DNA of 64,000 nucleotides from Pandoraea nosoerga (GTDB lineage: Bacteria; Pseudomonadota; Gammaproteobacteria; Burkholderiales; Burkholderiaceae), in NCBI RefSeq assembly GCF_902459585.1, contig NZ_CABPSC010000010.1:149332-213331 (forward strand), given 5' to 3'. Under the pieces are notes generated by a model. It was not told the origin of the DNA and did no database searches. It saw nothing but the letters and a program-made list of their open reading frames with translations. The translations under genes and the position numbers were made by a program. Below, in pieces: positions 35,012 through 44,229 of this stretch (positions within the stretch are counted from its first letter, which is position 1; each line of letters begins with the position of its first letter).

Positions 35012-35137
35012 TCACTGGCAGTGCGCAGCAATCTCAAGCAGGGCATTCCCGATGTGACGTGCGGCGTGGCGTGGTTTTCTGCCGGGCCGGGGGGCGCAAC
35101 CCGATGTCGTGACGTATTGGCGTAGTGATTCGAACAT
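35012..35137 (-). CDS. Possible small ORF of unknown function
   Basis: These 41 codons begin MFESLRQYVTTSGCAPRPGR and end ARHIGNALLEIAAHCQ. AAGG lies 7 nt before the ATG, and TAATAT about 40 bp upstream could be a -10. There are no recognised domains. Coding potential is modest and it may be noise. Confidence 0.3.
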   Translation of the reverse strand: MFESLRQYVTTSGCAPRPGRKPRHAARHIGNALLEIAAHCQ

Positions 35138-35285
35138 CGAGATACCTTTGGGCCCGCGCCGCGATTCCATATTAGACGAGACGGAGTCCGAAAACATGCC
35201 GTCCTATGGATTGCGGCAGCGCAGTGTGCAAACCGCCGTTTGAAAGTGAGTGTCGGAAGGGGGCGGGAAACACCGGGGCGCCGTG

Positions 35286-35309
35286 GAGGCGAGGAGGCGA
35301 GGAGGCGAT
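35286..35309. repeat. 8-bp tandem repeat, 3 units
   Basis: The units are gaggcgag, gaggcgag and gaggcgat, directly before the 37-bp palindrome. Confidence 0.7.
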
Positions 35310-35318
35310 AGGGAAGTG

Positions 35319-35355
35319 CTGATAATATATGATTTCTCAAATTATATATTATCAG
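35319..35355. promoter_or_regulatory. 37-bp AT-rich palindrome, likely GntR autoregulatory operator
   Basis: CTGATAATATAT (35319-35330) is exactly mirrored by ATATATTATCAG (35344-35355). The centre ATTT-CTC-AAAT is also symmetric, so 17-bp arms have only one mismatch. The site is almost pure A/T in a GC-rich genome and abuts the GntR gene. It probably overlaps its promoter and is bound by the regulator dimer. Confidence 0.75.
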
Positions 35356-35358
35356 TCG

Positions 35359-36027
35359 ATGAAGCAGACGATGCATCGGGAATCCGGGACAGCCACGGCG
35401 GTGGAGCGGGCGTATGAAGACCTGCGCGAGCGGATCGGGCGCGGCGAGTTGAAGCCGGGCGAGGCGCTGCGCCAGGATCACCTGGCCGCGGAGCTGGGGG
35501 TGAGCCATGTCCCGGTTCGCGAGGCGTTGACGATGCTCGCGGCAGACGGGCTCGCGCAGAGCCGGATGAACCGGGGCACGGTGGTGTCGGCGTTGACCGA
35601 GGACGATGCGCTGGAGTTGGCCGACTATCGGGCGCTGCTGGAGGGCCGGTTGATGGCGCTTGCGATGCCGAACCTTTCGCGCGCCGATATCGCGCGGGCT
35701 CAGGCGGCGCTGGACGCCCTGGAGGCGGCGACCGAGGTGGCCGACATCGTGACGCGAAACGCGTCGTTTCACGCAATGCTTTATGCGAAGGCGGGGCGCC
35801 CGTACTTTCAGCGGGCGGTGGCGACGGCGCGGCTGAACCTGGGACGGTATCTATTCCTGTCGTGGCAGAAGGCCGGCAACGCGCAGCGTTCGCACGCGGA
35901 GCACCGCGAACTGCTGCGTCTGTGCGCGAAAGGCGACGACGCCGGCGCCGTCGCGTTGGTACAGGCCCACAACCGCGCGACGGGCGAACGGATCGCGCAG
36001 ATCATTCGCGAGGGGTGGGGGGAATAG
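35359..36027 (+). CDS. GntR-family regulator, FCD (FadR/VanR) subfamily
   Basis: This is about 222 residues from Met 35359. The winged-helix domain (residues about 14-75) shows the GntR pattern YEDLRERIGRGELKPGEALRQ followed by LGVSHVPVREALTMLAADGL. The C-terminal all-helical FCD effector domain has Asp/His metal-ligand candidates (DYRALLEGRL, HAMLYAKAG, HAEHRELLRLC). Such regulators respond to carboxylic acids or sugar acids and usually bind their own promoter. Starts at 35329 (ATG inside the palindrome, preceded at 12 nt by GGAAG), 35359 and 35371 are all possible. No target operon is adjacent. Confidence 0.88.
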   Translation: MKQTMHRESGTATAVERAYEDLRERIGRGELKPGEALRQDHLAAELGVSHVPVREALTMLAADGLAQSRMNRGTVVSALTEDDALELADYRALLEGRLMALAMPNLSRADIARAQAALDALEAATEVADIVTRNASFHAMLYAKAGRPYFQRAVATARLNLGRYLFLSWQKAGNAQRSHAEHRELLRLCAKGDDAGAVALVQAHNRATGERIAQIIREGWGE

Positions 36028-36037
36028 GGGCGGGCCG

Positions 36038-37132
36038 TCAGACGTTGAACAGGAAGTTCATCACGTCGCCATCATGCACGACGTATTCCTTGCCTTCGGC
36101 GCGCATCTTGCCGGCTTCCTTTGCGCCCTGTTCGCCCTTGTACTGGATGTAGTCGTCGAACGCGATGGTCTGCGCACGGATGAAACCGCGCTCGAAGTCG
36201 GTGTGGATCACCCCCGCTGCCTGCGGTGCGGTGTCGCCCACGTGGATGGTCCACGCGCGCACTTCCTTCACACCCGCCGTGAAGTACGTCTGCAACCCCA
36301 GCAGCTTGAAGCCGGCACGGATCACACGGTCGAGCCCCGGCTCGTCCATGCCCATGTCCGCCAGGAACTCGGCCTTGTCCGCATCGTCCATGTCCGCGAT
36401 TTCCGCCTCGATCGCCGCGCACACCGCCACCACGGGCGCATTCTCCGCCTCGGCGTACTTGCGCACCGCGTCCAGATGCGGGTTGTTCTCGAAGCCGTCG
36501 TCCTTCACGTTGGCCACATACATCGTCGGCTTGGCCGTGATCAGGCAGAACGGCTTGATGAGCGCGAGTTCCTCGTCCGAGAGCTTGATCGAGCGCACCG
36601 GGCGCGCTTCGTTGAGCACCGGCGCCACCTTCTCCAGCACCGCCACCAGCTTCGCCGCTTCCTTGTCGTTGCCCGACCTGGCTGCCTTCGTGTATCGCTG
36701 CAGCGCCTTCTCGACCGTGCCCAGATCCGCCAGCGCCAGTTCGGTGTTGATCACCTCGATGTCCGAGATCGGGTTCACCTTGCCCGCGACGTGAACCACG
36801 TTCTCGTCCTCGAAGCAGCGCACCACGTGCGTGATGGCGTCCGTCTCGCGGATGTTCGCGAGGAACTGGTTGCCCAGGCCCTCGCCCTTGGAGGCACCTG
36901 CCACCAGGCCCGCGATGTCCACGAACTCCACCGTTGCCGGCACAATGCGCTCGGGCTTCACGATCTCCGCGAGCTTGGCCAGACGCGGGTCCGGCACCTC
37001 CACCACGCCCACGTTCGGCTCGATGGTGCAGAACGGGTAGTTCTCGGCGGCGATGCCCGCTTTGGTCAGTGCGTTGAAAAGCGTCGACTTACCCACGTTG
37101 GGCAAGCCCACGATGCCGCATTTGAGGCTCAT
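36038..37132 (-). CDS. ychF: Redox-regulated ATPase YchF (Obg-like)
   Basis: This is a 364-residue P-loop protein. The G1 motif is [14 protein letters not shown], and the switch and TGS regions follow ([21 protein letters not shown]-terminal [15 protein letters not shown]). The coiled-coil insert is in the middle. YchF/OLA1 proteins prefer ATP over GTP, bind the ribosome and are inhibited by oxidative conditions. AGGA lies 6 nt before the ATG. It is full length, and its stop is 10 bp from the convergent GntR gene. Confidence 0.96.
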   Translation of the reverse strand: MSLKCGIVGLPNVGKSTLFNALTKAGIAAENYPFCTIEPNVGVVEVPDPRLAKLAEIVKPERIVPATVEFVDIAGLVAGASKGEGLGNQFLANIRETDAITHVVRCFEDENVVHVAGKVNPISDIEVINTELALADLGTVEKALQRYTKAARSGNDKEAAKLVAVLEKVAPVLNEARPVRSIKLSDEELALIKPFCLITAKPTMYVANVKDDGFENNPHLDAVRKYAEAENAPVVAVCAAIEAEIADMDDADKAEFLADMGMDEPGLDRVIRAGFKLLGLQTYFTAGVKEVRAWTIHVGDTAPQAAGVIHTDFERGFIRAQTIAFDDYIQYKGEQGAKEAGKMRAEGKEYVVHDGDVMNFLFNV

Positions 37133-37333
37133 GCTAAATCCTGTCTATCCGATGATGGCGCCGCGCGCGCATGCGTCTGTGTCTCTACGACGCTATCTAC
37201 TATCTTCAGGCCGTGCGGGGCGCCGGCACGGCGCGCCGGTAGCGTCGCGCAAAGTCCGCTATTGTACCCGTTTCGCCCTGCGCATTCGCGGCGCGCCGGC
37301 CCCCCTCGGGCGCCCCCGCCGCGGGCGCGCTCA

Positions 37334-38197
37334 TCAACTCAGTTGCTTGGCGGAAAACGTGTCGCACTTGCGCACGTCGCCATGCTGCAGGCCCTGACGA
37401 AGCCAGTAGACGCGCTGCGCGCTCGTGCCGTGCGTGAACGACTCCGGCACCACGCGGCCCTGCGACTGCTGCTGCAGGCGGTCGTCGCCAATGGCCGCGG
37501 CCGTCTTCAGGCCTTGTTCGATGTCGCCCGGCTCCAGCAACTGATCGTTGGCCTTCGCCGCATTGTTTGCCCAGACGCCCGCGAAGCAATCCGCCTGCAG
37601 CTCCAGGCGCACCGACAAGGCATTGGCCTGCGCCTCGCTCATGCGGCGTCGCAACTCGTCGAACTTCTCCGAGATGCCCAGCAGGTTCTGTATGTGATGC
37701 CCCACTTCGTGCGCGATCACGTAGGCCTGCGCGAAGTCGCCGCCCGCGCCGAAGCGCTGCCGCAGTTCGTCATAAAACGCCAGATCGATGTACACCTTGC
37801 TGTCGCCCGGACAATAGAACGGGCCCATCGCCGTCTGCCCGGTGCCGCACGCCGTGGGCGTCGCGCCCGTGAACAGCACCAGCCTGGGCGCCACGTACTG
37901 GCGATTGAGCTGCTGCGGGAACACCGTCGCCCAGGTGCGTTCGATATTGCCAAGCACCTTGCGCGTGAAGACGCTGTTCGCGTCGTTGGCGGGCGCGGCG
38001 TTCGGGGCGGGCTGCGACGAGGTCTGCCCCTGGATCATCTGCGAGCCCTGGACGATCACGCGCGGATCGATGCCGAAGAAGTATGAGGCGGCGAGCGCCA
38101 CCACGATCGTGCCGATGCCGATGGTGGTCCGTCCGCCGAAACCGCCGCCGCGGCGATCTTCGACGTTCTGGCTTTCGGACTCGTTATCGAGGCGCAT
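37334..38197 (-). CDS. Neutral zinc metallopeptidase, YpfJ/KPN_02809 family
   Basis: This is a 287-residue protein with one N-terminal membrane helix (IGIGTIVVALAASYFFG). The catalytic domain has the zinc site AYVIAHEVGHHIQNLLG and downstream metal-ligand candidate ELQADCFAGVWA. FYCPGDSKVYIDLAFYDEL, typical of the family, precedes them. It is anchored in the inner membrane with the peptidase outside. The N-terminus MRLDNESESQNVEDRRGGGFGG is the conserved start. Its physiological substrates are unknown. It is a single gene between ychF and the divergent hydroxylase. Confidence 0.92.
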   Translation of the reverse strand: MRLDNESESQNVEDRRGGGFGGRTTIGIGTIVVALAASYFFGIDPRVIVQGSQMIQGQTSSQPAPNAAPANDANSVFTRKVLGNIERTWATVFPQQLNRQYVAPRLVLFTGATPTACGTGQTAMGPFYCPGDSKVYIDLAFYDELRQRFGAGGDFAQAYVIAHEVGHHIQNLLGISEKFDELRRRMSEAQANALSVRLELQADCFAGVWANNAAKANDQLLEPGDIEQGLKTAAAIGDDRLQQQSQGRVVPESFTHGTSAQRVYWLRQGLQHGDVRKCDTFSAKQLS

Positions 38198-38388
38198 GAG
38201 TCGGGCTCCCTGAATCTGGTTTCGCTATGCGCGCAAGTATAGCGCCGGGCCGTGACGCGCGACGCTGCGTCGCAGCAGCGCGCCGGGCGGCAGGGCGTCG
38301 CCGGTGCGGCAGGCGTGCGACAATACGCCATCTCGTTTTCTGAACCAGCGGTCTCGCGCGATCCCGGCGCTGACGCTGTATTCGCCGC

Positions 38389-39579
38389 ATGTCATTCACG
38401 CAAACCCCCAGCCAAACGCATGACGTCGTCGTGGTCGGCGGCGGCCTGGTCGGCAAGGCTGCCGCCTTGCTGCTCTCGCAGGCCCGTCTGTCCGTTGCCT
38501 TGCTCGCCCAGCCGGCCGCCGCCGCGCCTGGCGCCGGCGCCGACGAGTGGGACGCGCGCATCTACTCGCTCTCGGCCAGTTCGCAGGCGCTGTTCGAGCG
38601 CATGCGCGTGTGGCAGGCCGTCGATCCGGCGCGCGTGTGCCCCGTCTACGACATGGAAGTGTTTGGCGACGAACGTGGCACGCTGCACTTCAGCGCCTAT
38701 CAGGCCGCCGTGCCGCAACTGGCCTGGATCGCCGAATCGTCCAACCTGGAGCGCGCGCTCGACGCCGCGCTGCGCTTCTCGCCGCAGGTGCAGTGGATCG
38801 ACGCGCGCGCCGAAGCGCTCGACGTCGACGCCGCCGCTGCTTCGGTGCGTCTGTCGGACGGCAAGACGCTGCGCGCCTCGCTCGTGGTCGGCGCCGACGG
38901 CGCGCACTCGTGGGTGCGCAGCACCGCCGGGCTGGACGGCTCGGTGCGTCCTTATGAACAGCTCGGCGTGGTCTGCAACTTTCGCGCCGAACGGCCGCAT
39001 CGCGACACCGCGTTCCAGTGGTTTCACGACGGCGAGATCATCGCGCTGCTGCCGCTGCCCGATCAGCATGTCTCGCTCGTATGGTCGGCCGCAGACGCGC
39101 ACGCGAAGCAACTGCTTGGGCTCGATCCCAAAGACCTCGCCGAGCGTGTCGGCACGTTCTCGCGCAGTGAACTCGGTGCGCTCACGCCAGTCTCAGCGCG
39201 CGCCCAGGGATTTCCGCTCGTGCTCGCACACGCCCGGCGTTTGATCGCGCCGCGCGTGGCGCTCGTTGGCGATGCCGCACACGTCGTACATCCGCTGGCG
39301 GGCCAGGGGATGAACCTCGGCCTGCGCGACGTCGCCGCGCTGGGCGACGCACTGGCCGGTCGTGAATCGTTCCGCGACTGCGGCGATGCGGCGGTGTTGC
39401 GGCGCTACGAGCGCGCGCGCAAGGAAGACATCGGCAGCATGGCGTTTACCACCGACGGGCTGCACAAGCTGTTCTCGGCGAGCAGCCCGCTCGCGAAGTT
39501 CGTGCGCAACGCGGGCCTCGACAGCGTGAACATGCTGCCGTTCGTCAAGAAGTTCCTGATCGGACGCGCCCTGGGCTGA
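38389..39579 (+). CDS. UbiH/UbiF-family FAD-dependent monooxygenase
   Basis: This is a 396-residue flavoprotein. The dinucleotide fold VVVVGGGLVGKAAALLL lies at residues 13-29, the DG motif at VVGADGAHSWVRS and the GD motif at ALVGDAAHVVHPLAGQGMNLGLRD. That is the ubiquinone hydroxylase pattern (UbiH/UbiI/UbiF/UbiM); the exact ring position cannot be assigned from sequence alone. It would act at the inner membrane in ubiquinone synthesis and pairs functionally with ubiX elsewhere in the window. It is followed by dsbC at 85 bp, probably co-transcribed. Confidence 0.92.
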   Translation: MSFTQTPSQTHDVVVVGGGLVGKAAALLLSQARLSVALLAQPAAAAPGAGADEWDARIYSLSASSQALFERMRVWQAVDPARVCPVYDMEVFGDERGTLHFSAYQAAVPQLAWIAESSNLERALDAALRFSPQVQWIDARAEALDVDAAAASVRLSDGKTLRASLVVGADGAHSWVRSTAGLDGSVRPYEQLGVVCNFRAERPHRDTAFQWFHDGEIIALLPLPDQHVSLVWSAADAHAKQLLGLDPKDLAERVGTFSRSELGALTPVSARAQGFPLVLAHARRLIAPRVALVGDAAHVVHPLAGQGMNLGLRDVAALGDALAGRESFRDCGDAAVLRRYERARKEDIGSMAFTTDGLHKLFSASSPLAKFVRNAGLDSVNMLPFVKKFLIGRALG

Positions 39580-39664
39580 CCTCACCGGGCGCCATGGCCG
39601 GTTTGCGGCGCCAGCCGCAAACGCGTCTCTCGCCTCTCGATCGATTCACTTCCGGAGATATTCG

Positions 39665-40447
39665 ATGTTGCAACGTTATCGCGCCGCGGCGCTCCCCGCG
39701 CTCACCGCGTTCACGGCGCTGGGCCTGGCGGCCGTCTGTGTCGTGACTTCCACGACGCCCGCCGTCGCGCAGAACAAGTCCGACGCCACGCTCGATCGCG
39801 TCAAGGCCGCCGTGCAAAAGACCCTCGGCGCCGACGCTCCGATCAAGTCGGTGGCGCGCACGCCCGTGCCGGGACTCTACGAAGTGGCGATCGGCGGCGA
39901 GATCATCTACGCTGACGAGAAGGCGCAATACGTGATCCTCGGCGGCAATCTCGTCGACACGAAGACGCGTCAGAACCTGACCGAAGCGCGCCAGTCGGAA
40001 CTCAACAAGGTCGACTTCGCCAAGCTGCCGTTCGATCGCGCGATCAAGTACGTGAAGGGCAACGGCGCGCGCAAGATCGCCGTGTTCTCGGATCCGAACT
40101 GCCCGTATTGCAAGCGCTTCGAAGATACGCTCAAGACGTCCAAGCTCGACAACATCACCGTCTATACCTTCCTGTACCCGGTGCTCGGTCCCGACTCGGA
40201 CGCCAAGTCGAAGGCGATCTGGTGCGCGCCCGACCGACTCAAGGCATGGCATGACTGGATGCTCGACAAGAAGGCGCCGCCCACGGCCGGAGCCAGGTGC
40301 GACGACGCCGCCATCGAGCAGAACGTTGCGCTGGGCCGCCAGTTCAACGTGACCGGCACGCCGACGATCATTCTCGCCGACGGCCGTCGCCTGCCGGGCG
40401 CCGTGCCCGCCGAAGAACTCGAGAAGGCGCTGGCCTCGGTCCGGTAA
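39665..40447 (+). CDS. dsbC: Thiol:disulfide interchange protein DsbC
   Basis: This is a 260-residue periplasmic disulfide isomerase. A signal peptide ends near PAVAQ (residue 35). An N-terminal dimerisation domain (VARTPVPGLYEVAIGGEIIY) is followed by the thioredoxin domain with active site DPNCPYCKRFE and the cis-Pro loop VTGTPTIILADGRRLPG. A second Cys pair (WCAPD, GARCDD) matches DsbC's structural disulfide. It repairs wrongly paired disulfides. It is preceded by a GGAG ribosome site. Confidence 0.94.
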   Translation: MLQRYRAAALPALTAFTALGLAAVCVVTSTTPAVAQNKSDATLDRVKAAVQKTLGADAPIKSVARTPVPGLYEVAIGGEIIYADEKAQYVILGGNLVDTKTRQNLTEARQSELNKVDFAKLPFDRAIKYVKGNGARKIAVFSDPNCPYCKRFEDTLKTSKLDNITVYTFLYPVLGPDSDAKSKAIWCAPDRLKAWHDWMLDKKAPPTAGARCDDAAIEQNVALGRQFNVTGTPTIILADGRRLPGAVPAEELEKALASVR

Positions 40448-40486
40448 GGCGCCCGCCATCCCTCAACAACAAGAAGCCGCCACGTC

Positions 40487-42295
40487 ATGAAAGCCATGTC
40501 TGCTCCGTCCGCGATCCGGTATGCGATCGTTCCGAAGTCGCCCGCCGCCCATTTGTTCGAAGTGACGGTAACGGTCTCGAACCCCGCACCCGGGGGCCAG
40601 CGGTTCACGCTGCCCGCGTGGATTCCGGGCAGCTACATGGTGCGCGAGTTCGCGCGCAACATCGTGACGATCGGCGCGACGTGTCGCGGCCGCAAGGTTG
40701 CGCTCGACAAGCTCGACAAGCACACGTGGCAGGCCGCGCCGTGCAAGGGCACGCTGATCGTGACGTATGAGGTGTATGCGTGGGACCTGTCGGTGCGCGC
40801 CGCTCACCTGGACGACACGCACGGCTTTTTCAACGGCACGAGCGTGTTCCTGCGCGTGGAAGGGCAGGAACACGCGCCTTGCGAGGTCGACATCCTGCGC
40901 CCGCGCGGCGCCGCCTTCAAGGCGTGGCGCGTGGCCACCGCGCTCGCGCCGGCCGACGGCACGGCGGCGCTCGACTTCGGCCGCTATCTGGCCGTCGACT
41001 ACGACGAGCTCATCGATTCGCCGGTCGAGATGGGCACGTTCGTGCATGGCGCGTTCAAGGCCTGCGGCGTGACGCACGAGGTCGCGATCACGGGTCCGGT
41101 GCCGAACCTCGACCTGGAGCGCCTGCTGCGCGACATGAAGAAGATCTGCGAGGCGCAGATCCGTCTGTTCGAGCCCGGCGCCCGCGCGCGCGCGCCGATG
41201 TCGCGCTACGTCTTCCTGCTCATGACCGTCGGCGACGGCTACGGCGGCCTGGAGCACCGCGCGTCCACGGCGCTGCTCGCGAGCCGCAACGATCTGCCGG
41301 TGCAGGGGCAAGCGCGCATGAGCGACGCCTATCGCGGCTTTCTCGGCCTGGTGAGCCACGAGTATTTCCATACCTGGAACGTCAAGCGCATCAAGCCGGC
41401 GGCCTTCGCGCCGTACACGCTGAGTGTGGAGAACTACACGCGGCTGCTGTGGCTGTTCGAGGGTTTCACGTCGTACTACGACGATCTGATGCTCGTGCGC
41501 AGCGGCGTGATCGAGCCGAGCGCGTATTACGAACTCGTTGCCAAGACCGTGGCGAACGTGCTGCGCGGCAGCGGGCGCCTCAAGCAGACCGTGGCCGAGA
41601 GCTCGTTCGACGCGTGGACGAAATACTACCGCCAGGACGAGAACGCGCCGAACGCCATCGTGAGCTACTACACCAAGGGCTCGCTCGTGGCGTTGGCGCT
41701 CGATCTGACCATCCGCGCGCAGACGCGCGGCCAGAAGTCGCTCGACGACATCATGCGTGCGCTGTGGCAGCGCTACGGACGCGATTTCTACCGCGGCAAG
41801 CCGATCGGTATCGAGGAAGACGCCGTGCAGCCGCTTTTCGAGGAAGTCTCGGGACTCGATCTGTCGGAGTTCTTCGCCACGGCGATCAACGGCACGCGTG
41901 ACTTGCCGCTCGCGGCGCTGCTCGCCCGCATGGGGCTGACGCTGGAGCCGGTGACGCCGCAGAACGGCCGCCCGGCCCTGGGTGCGAAGACGACGAAGCG
42001 CGGCGACGAGCTCGCGCTGGCGCAGGTGCTCGACGGCGGCGCGGCGCAGGCCGCCGGGCTGTCGGCGGGCGACACGCTCGTCGCCATCGACGGTCTGCGC
42101 GTGACGGCCGGCAATCTCGACAAGCTGCTCGAGCGCTATCGCCCCGGCGATCGCGTGACGGTGCACGCGTTTCGCCGCGACGAGCTGCGCGAGACGCCGC
42201 TCACGCTCGGCGCCCCCGAAATCACGCAGTACCGCATTACCGAGTCGCGCGAGCGCGCGGCCGCTCAGCGCCGGGAGAAGTGGCTGGGCGCGTGA
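40487..42295 (+). CDS. M61-family glycyl aminopeptidase with PDZ domain
   Basis: This is a 602-residue soluble metalloprotease. It has an N-terminal beta domain (YEVYAWDLSVRAAHLDDTHGFFNG) and the gluzincin site SHEYFHTWNVKRIKPA (HExxH). The third ligand Glu lies downstream in LLWLFEGFTSYYDDL. A C-terminal PDZ domain (LAQVLDGGAAQAAGLSAGDTLVAIDGLRV) completes the M61 architecture. These enzymes remove N-terminal Gly or Ala from peptides. There is no clear signal peptide. Starts at 40487 and 40496 are both possible. A terminator overlaps the end of the convergent lysR gene. Confidence 0.93.
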   Translation: MKAMSAPSAIRYAIVPKSPAAHLFEVTVTVSNPAPGGQRFTLPAWIPGSYMVREFARNIVTIGATCRGRKVALDKLDKHTWQAAPCKGTLIVTYEVYAWDLSVRAAHLDDTHGFFNGTSVFLRVEGQEHAPCEVDILRPRGAAFKAWRVATALAPADGTAALDFGRYLAVDYDELIDSPVEMGTFVHGAFKACGVTHEVAITGPVPNLDLERLLRDMKKICEAQIRLFEPGARARAPMSRYVFLLMTVGDGYGGLEHRASTALLASRNDLPVQGQARMSDAYRGFLGLVSHEYFHTWNVKRIKPAAFAPYTLSVENYTRLLWLFEGFTSYYDDLMLVRSGVIEPSAYYELVAKTVANVLRGSGRLKQTVAESSFDAWTKYYRQDENAPNAIVSYYTKGSLVALALDLTIRAQTRGQKSLDDIMRALWQRYGRDFYRGKPIGIEEDAVQPLFEEVSGLDLSEFFATAINGTRDLPLAALLARMGLTLEPVTPQNGRPALGAKTTKRGDELALAQVLDGGAAQAAGLSAGDTLVAIDGLRVTAGNLDKLLERYRPGDRVTVHAFRRDELRETPLTLGAPEITQYRITESRERAAAQRREKWLGA

Positions 42296-42355
42296 GCGCC
42301 GAGCGGGCACGGCGGACGATCCCCGCCCGTTCCCGAGTGCCGAGCATGTCCTGCC

Positions 42356-42380
42356 AACGCCCCGCTAGACGCGGGGCGTT
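42356..42380. terminator. Terminator hairpin overlapping the lysR stop codon
   Basis: AACGCCCCGC (42356-42365) and GCGGGGCGTT (42371-42380) form a perfect 10-bp stem with a 5-nt loop that contains the lysR stop. The plus side runs into TTTC. It serves the M61 gene and may serve lysR. Confidence 0.6.
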
Positions 42381-43318
42381 TCACCCTCCGAGGGACCGGG
42401 CACGCTCGGGTCGCGGTTTTCCTCGGGACAGGTTCTCGCCACCGCGAGCATGTGTTCGATGAACGCCTGCGTCTTGCGTGGCAGGAAGCGCCGAGAGGGC
42501 GTGACGAGATGCACGGGGCTCGCTGGCAGCGACCACTCCGGCAGTACCTTGACGAGACGGCCGGTGCGCAAGGCGTCCTCCGCCAGGATGTCCGTGAGCG
42601 CCGCGATGCCGCTGCCCGCGAGCGCCATTTCCTTGACCATTCCCATGCTGTTGACCTGAATCGCACCGTGCATGGTGATGTCCACGCGCTGACGCCCTTT
42701 ATGCAGCGTATCGGTGTTGAACAGGCGCCGTGCGCCCTGCAGGATCACGAAGCGATGCCCGTCGAGTTCGTCGGGCGTGGCGGGCAGTCCCGTCGCACTC
42801 AGATACAGGGGGCTCGCGTAAAGGCTGCGCGTGAGCTTGAGCAGCGGGCGCGCCACCAGCGTGGAGTCCGAGAGCTGGCCGGCGCGAATGGCAACGTCGA
42901 CCCGTTCCGCGATCAGATCCACGTGGCGCGAACTCAGGTCCACGTCCACCATGATTTCGGGATATGCCGCGCAGAACGTGGCGAGCGGCACGGCCAGCCA
43001 TTGCGCGGCGAAGTCCGCCGGCGCGGTGATGCGCAGGCGTCCGCGGGGTTTGCTCGAGAGTTGCGAGGCAAAGTCGCGCGTCTCTTCCACCTCTTCGAGA
43101 ATCGGCAGACAGCGCTCGTAGTAGGCCTCGCCGACTTCGGTCAGTTCGAGACGCCGCGTGGTCTTGTGCAGCAGCTTGGTACCGAGGCGCGCTTCGAGCC
43201 GGGAGAGCCGTCTGCTCACGGTGGCCTTGGGCAGATCCAGCCGTTCGCCCGCGCGGGTGATGCTGCCCGAGCGCACCACCTCGGCGAAGATCAGCATGTC
43301 GTTCAGGTCGTCAATCAT
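42365..43318 (-). CDS. LysR-family regulator
   Basis: This is a 317-residue regulator. The N-terminal winged helix is ITRAGERLDLPKATVSRRLSRLEARLGTKLLHKTTRRLELT, and the periplasmic-binding-like effector domain follows (GRLRITAPADFAAQWL). It belongs to the CrgA/DsdC-like LysR clade, which often controls a divergent reductase gene. Here it is divergent from azoR, with a palindrome in the 271-bp gap, so the regulator-target pair LysR -> azoR-pirin is likely. The tail past residue 300 is Pro/Ser-rich and disordered. Confidence 0.92.
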   Translation of the reverse strand: MIDDLNDMLIFAEVVRSGSITRAGERLDLPKATVSRRLSRLEARLGTKLLHKTTRRLELTEVGEAYYERCLPILEEVEETRDFASQLSSKPRGRLRITAPADFAAQWLAVPLATFCAAYPEIMVDVDLSSRHVDLIAERVDVAIRAGQLSDSTLVARPLLKLTRSLYASPLYLSATGLPATPDELDGHRFVILQGARRLFNTDTLHKGRQRVDITMHGAIQVNSMGMVKEMALAGSGIAALTDILAEDALRTGRLVKVLPEWSLPASPVHLVTPSRRFLPRKTQAFIEHMLAVARTCPEENRDPSVPGPSEGETPRV

Positions 43319-43429
43319 CGCAGGCGCTCCTCGGTGACGCGGTGGTGCGGCACGTCAAAAAGACCACGGTGGGCCGGAAAGTGGGCTGAAAAAGGGCCCA
43401 AAAAAGCCGGTACCGAAAGGGAAAGACCA

Positions 43430-43449
43430 TTGTTCCAAAAAGGGAACAA
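43430..43449. promoter_or_regulatory. LysR operator candidate
   Basis: TTGTTCC-AAAAAG-GGAACAA is a perfect 7-bp inverted repeat with a 6-bp spacer. It is a symmetric site of the T-N11-A kind, lying 20 bp upstream of the azoR -35. Confidence 0.6.
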
Positions 43450-43468
43450 ACAATTCGATTTTACCGGC

Positions 43469-43496
43469 TTGTTTCATTTTTGGGGGTAACTAGAAT
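43469..43496 (+). promoter_or_regulatory. Candidate azoR promoter
   Basis: TTGTTT (43469-43474) and TAGAAT (43491-43496) are separated by 16 bp. Transcription would start near 43503, 87 bp before the azoR ATG. Confidence 0.55.
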
Positions 43497-43589
43497 TCAT
43501 TCCAAGCCGACGCGCAACGGACGGTGATCCCGAGATGGGGGCCCGATGCGCACCGGATTCTCGAACCCCCAGGCTCAGGAGCCATTGAA

Positions 43590-44189
43590 ATGACCACCAT
43601 TCTGCAAATCAACTCGGCCGCCCGCTCGCAAGGCGCCAACTCGACCACGCTCGCCAACGAAACCGTCGCTCAACTGGTCGCCAAGAACCCCGGTGCGAAG
43701 GTCGTCGTGCGCGACCTGCTCGCCGACGGCGTGCCGCACCTCGACGAAGCCGTGATTGGCGCGTTCTTCACGCCGCAAGAGCAGCGTTCGCCGGAGCAGA
43801 ATGCCATCATCGCCCGCAGCGATGCGCTCATCGCCGAAATCCAGGCAGCCGACTACGTCGTGTTCGGCGTGCCGCTGTACAACTTCCAGGTGCCCACGCA
43901 ACTCAAGGCGTACTTCGACTGGATCGCCCGCGCCCGCGTGACTTTCCGCTATCGCGAAGACGGCACCGTGGAAGGCCTCATCCAGGGCAAGAAGGTGATC
44001 GTGGCGTTCGCGCGCGGCGGCAACTACAAGGACACGCCGGCCGACAGCCAAACCCCGTACCTGAAGTCGATCCTGGGCTTCCTGGGCATGACGGACGTGA
44101 CGTTCATCTACGCCGAGGGTCTGGCCCGCGGTCCGGAGTCGGCGGCTGCCGGGTTCGCGACCGCGCGTGAAGCCATCGCCGCGCTGTAA
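43590..44189 (+). CDS. azoR: FMN-dependent NADH-azoreductase
   Basis: This is a 199-residue flavodoxin-fold quinone/azo reductase. It opens [18 protein letters not shown] (FMN phosphate loop). [32 protein letters not shown] carries the PMYNF-type flavin motif, and [13 protein letters not shown] the second flavin contact. It reduces azo bonds and quinones by two electrons, giving electrophile detoxification. ATG 43590 follows AGGAG; the frame extends upstream without conservation. It is divergent from lysR and 40 bp before the pirin gene, probably in one operon. Confidence 0.94.
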   Translation: MTTILQINSAARSQGANSTTLANETVAQLVAKNPGAKVVVRDLLADGVPHLDEAVIGAFFTPQEQRSPEQNAIIARSDALIAEIQAADYVVFGVPLYNFQVPTQLKAYFDWIARARVTFRYREDGTVEGLIQGKKVIVAFARGGNYKDTPADSQTPYLKSILGFLGMTDVTFIYAEGLARGPESAAAGFATAREAIAAL

Positions 44190-44229
44190 GCGGGGCGGCT
44201 GCACCTCGAACGCACGCGCAGGCGCCCCC

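Larger units (their letters stand above)
34878..35318. other. Intergenic region with tandem repeats and a doubtful small ORF
   Basis: There is no certain gene in these 440 bp. It holds a 7-bp repeat (34921-34962), a possible 41-codon minus-strand ORF (35012-35137) and an 8-bp repeat (35286-35309) leading up to the AT-rich palindrome before the GntR gene. Confidence 0.55.

Noticed and set aside
35012-35197. tRNA-like GTTCGAATC (minus strand near 35131)
   Set aside because: The T-loop-like string has no acceptor or anticodon stems around it.
36074-38086. 670-codon plus-strand open frame
   Set aside because: It lies antisense to ychF and the zinc peptidase, both with clear catalytic motifs. 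It has His/Arg/Leu-rich composition typical of antisense of GC-rich genes and no domains.
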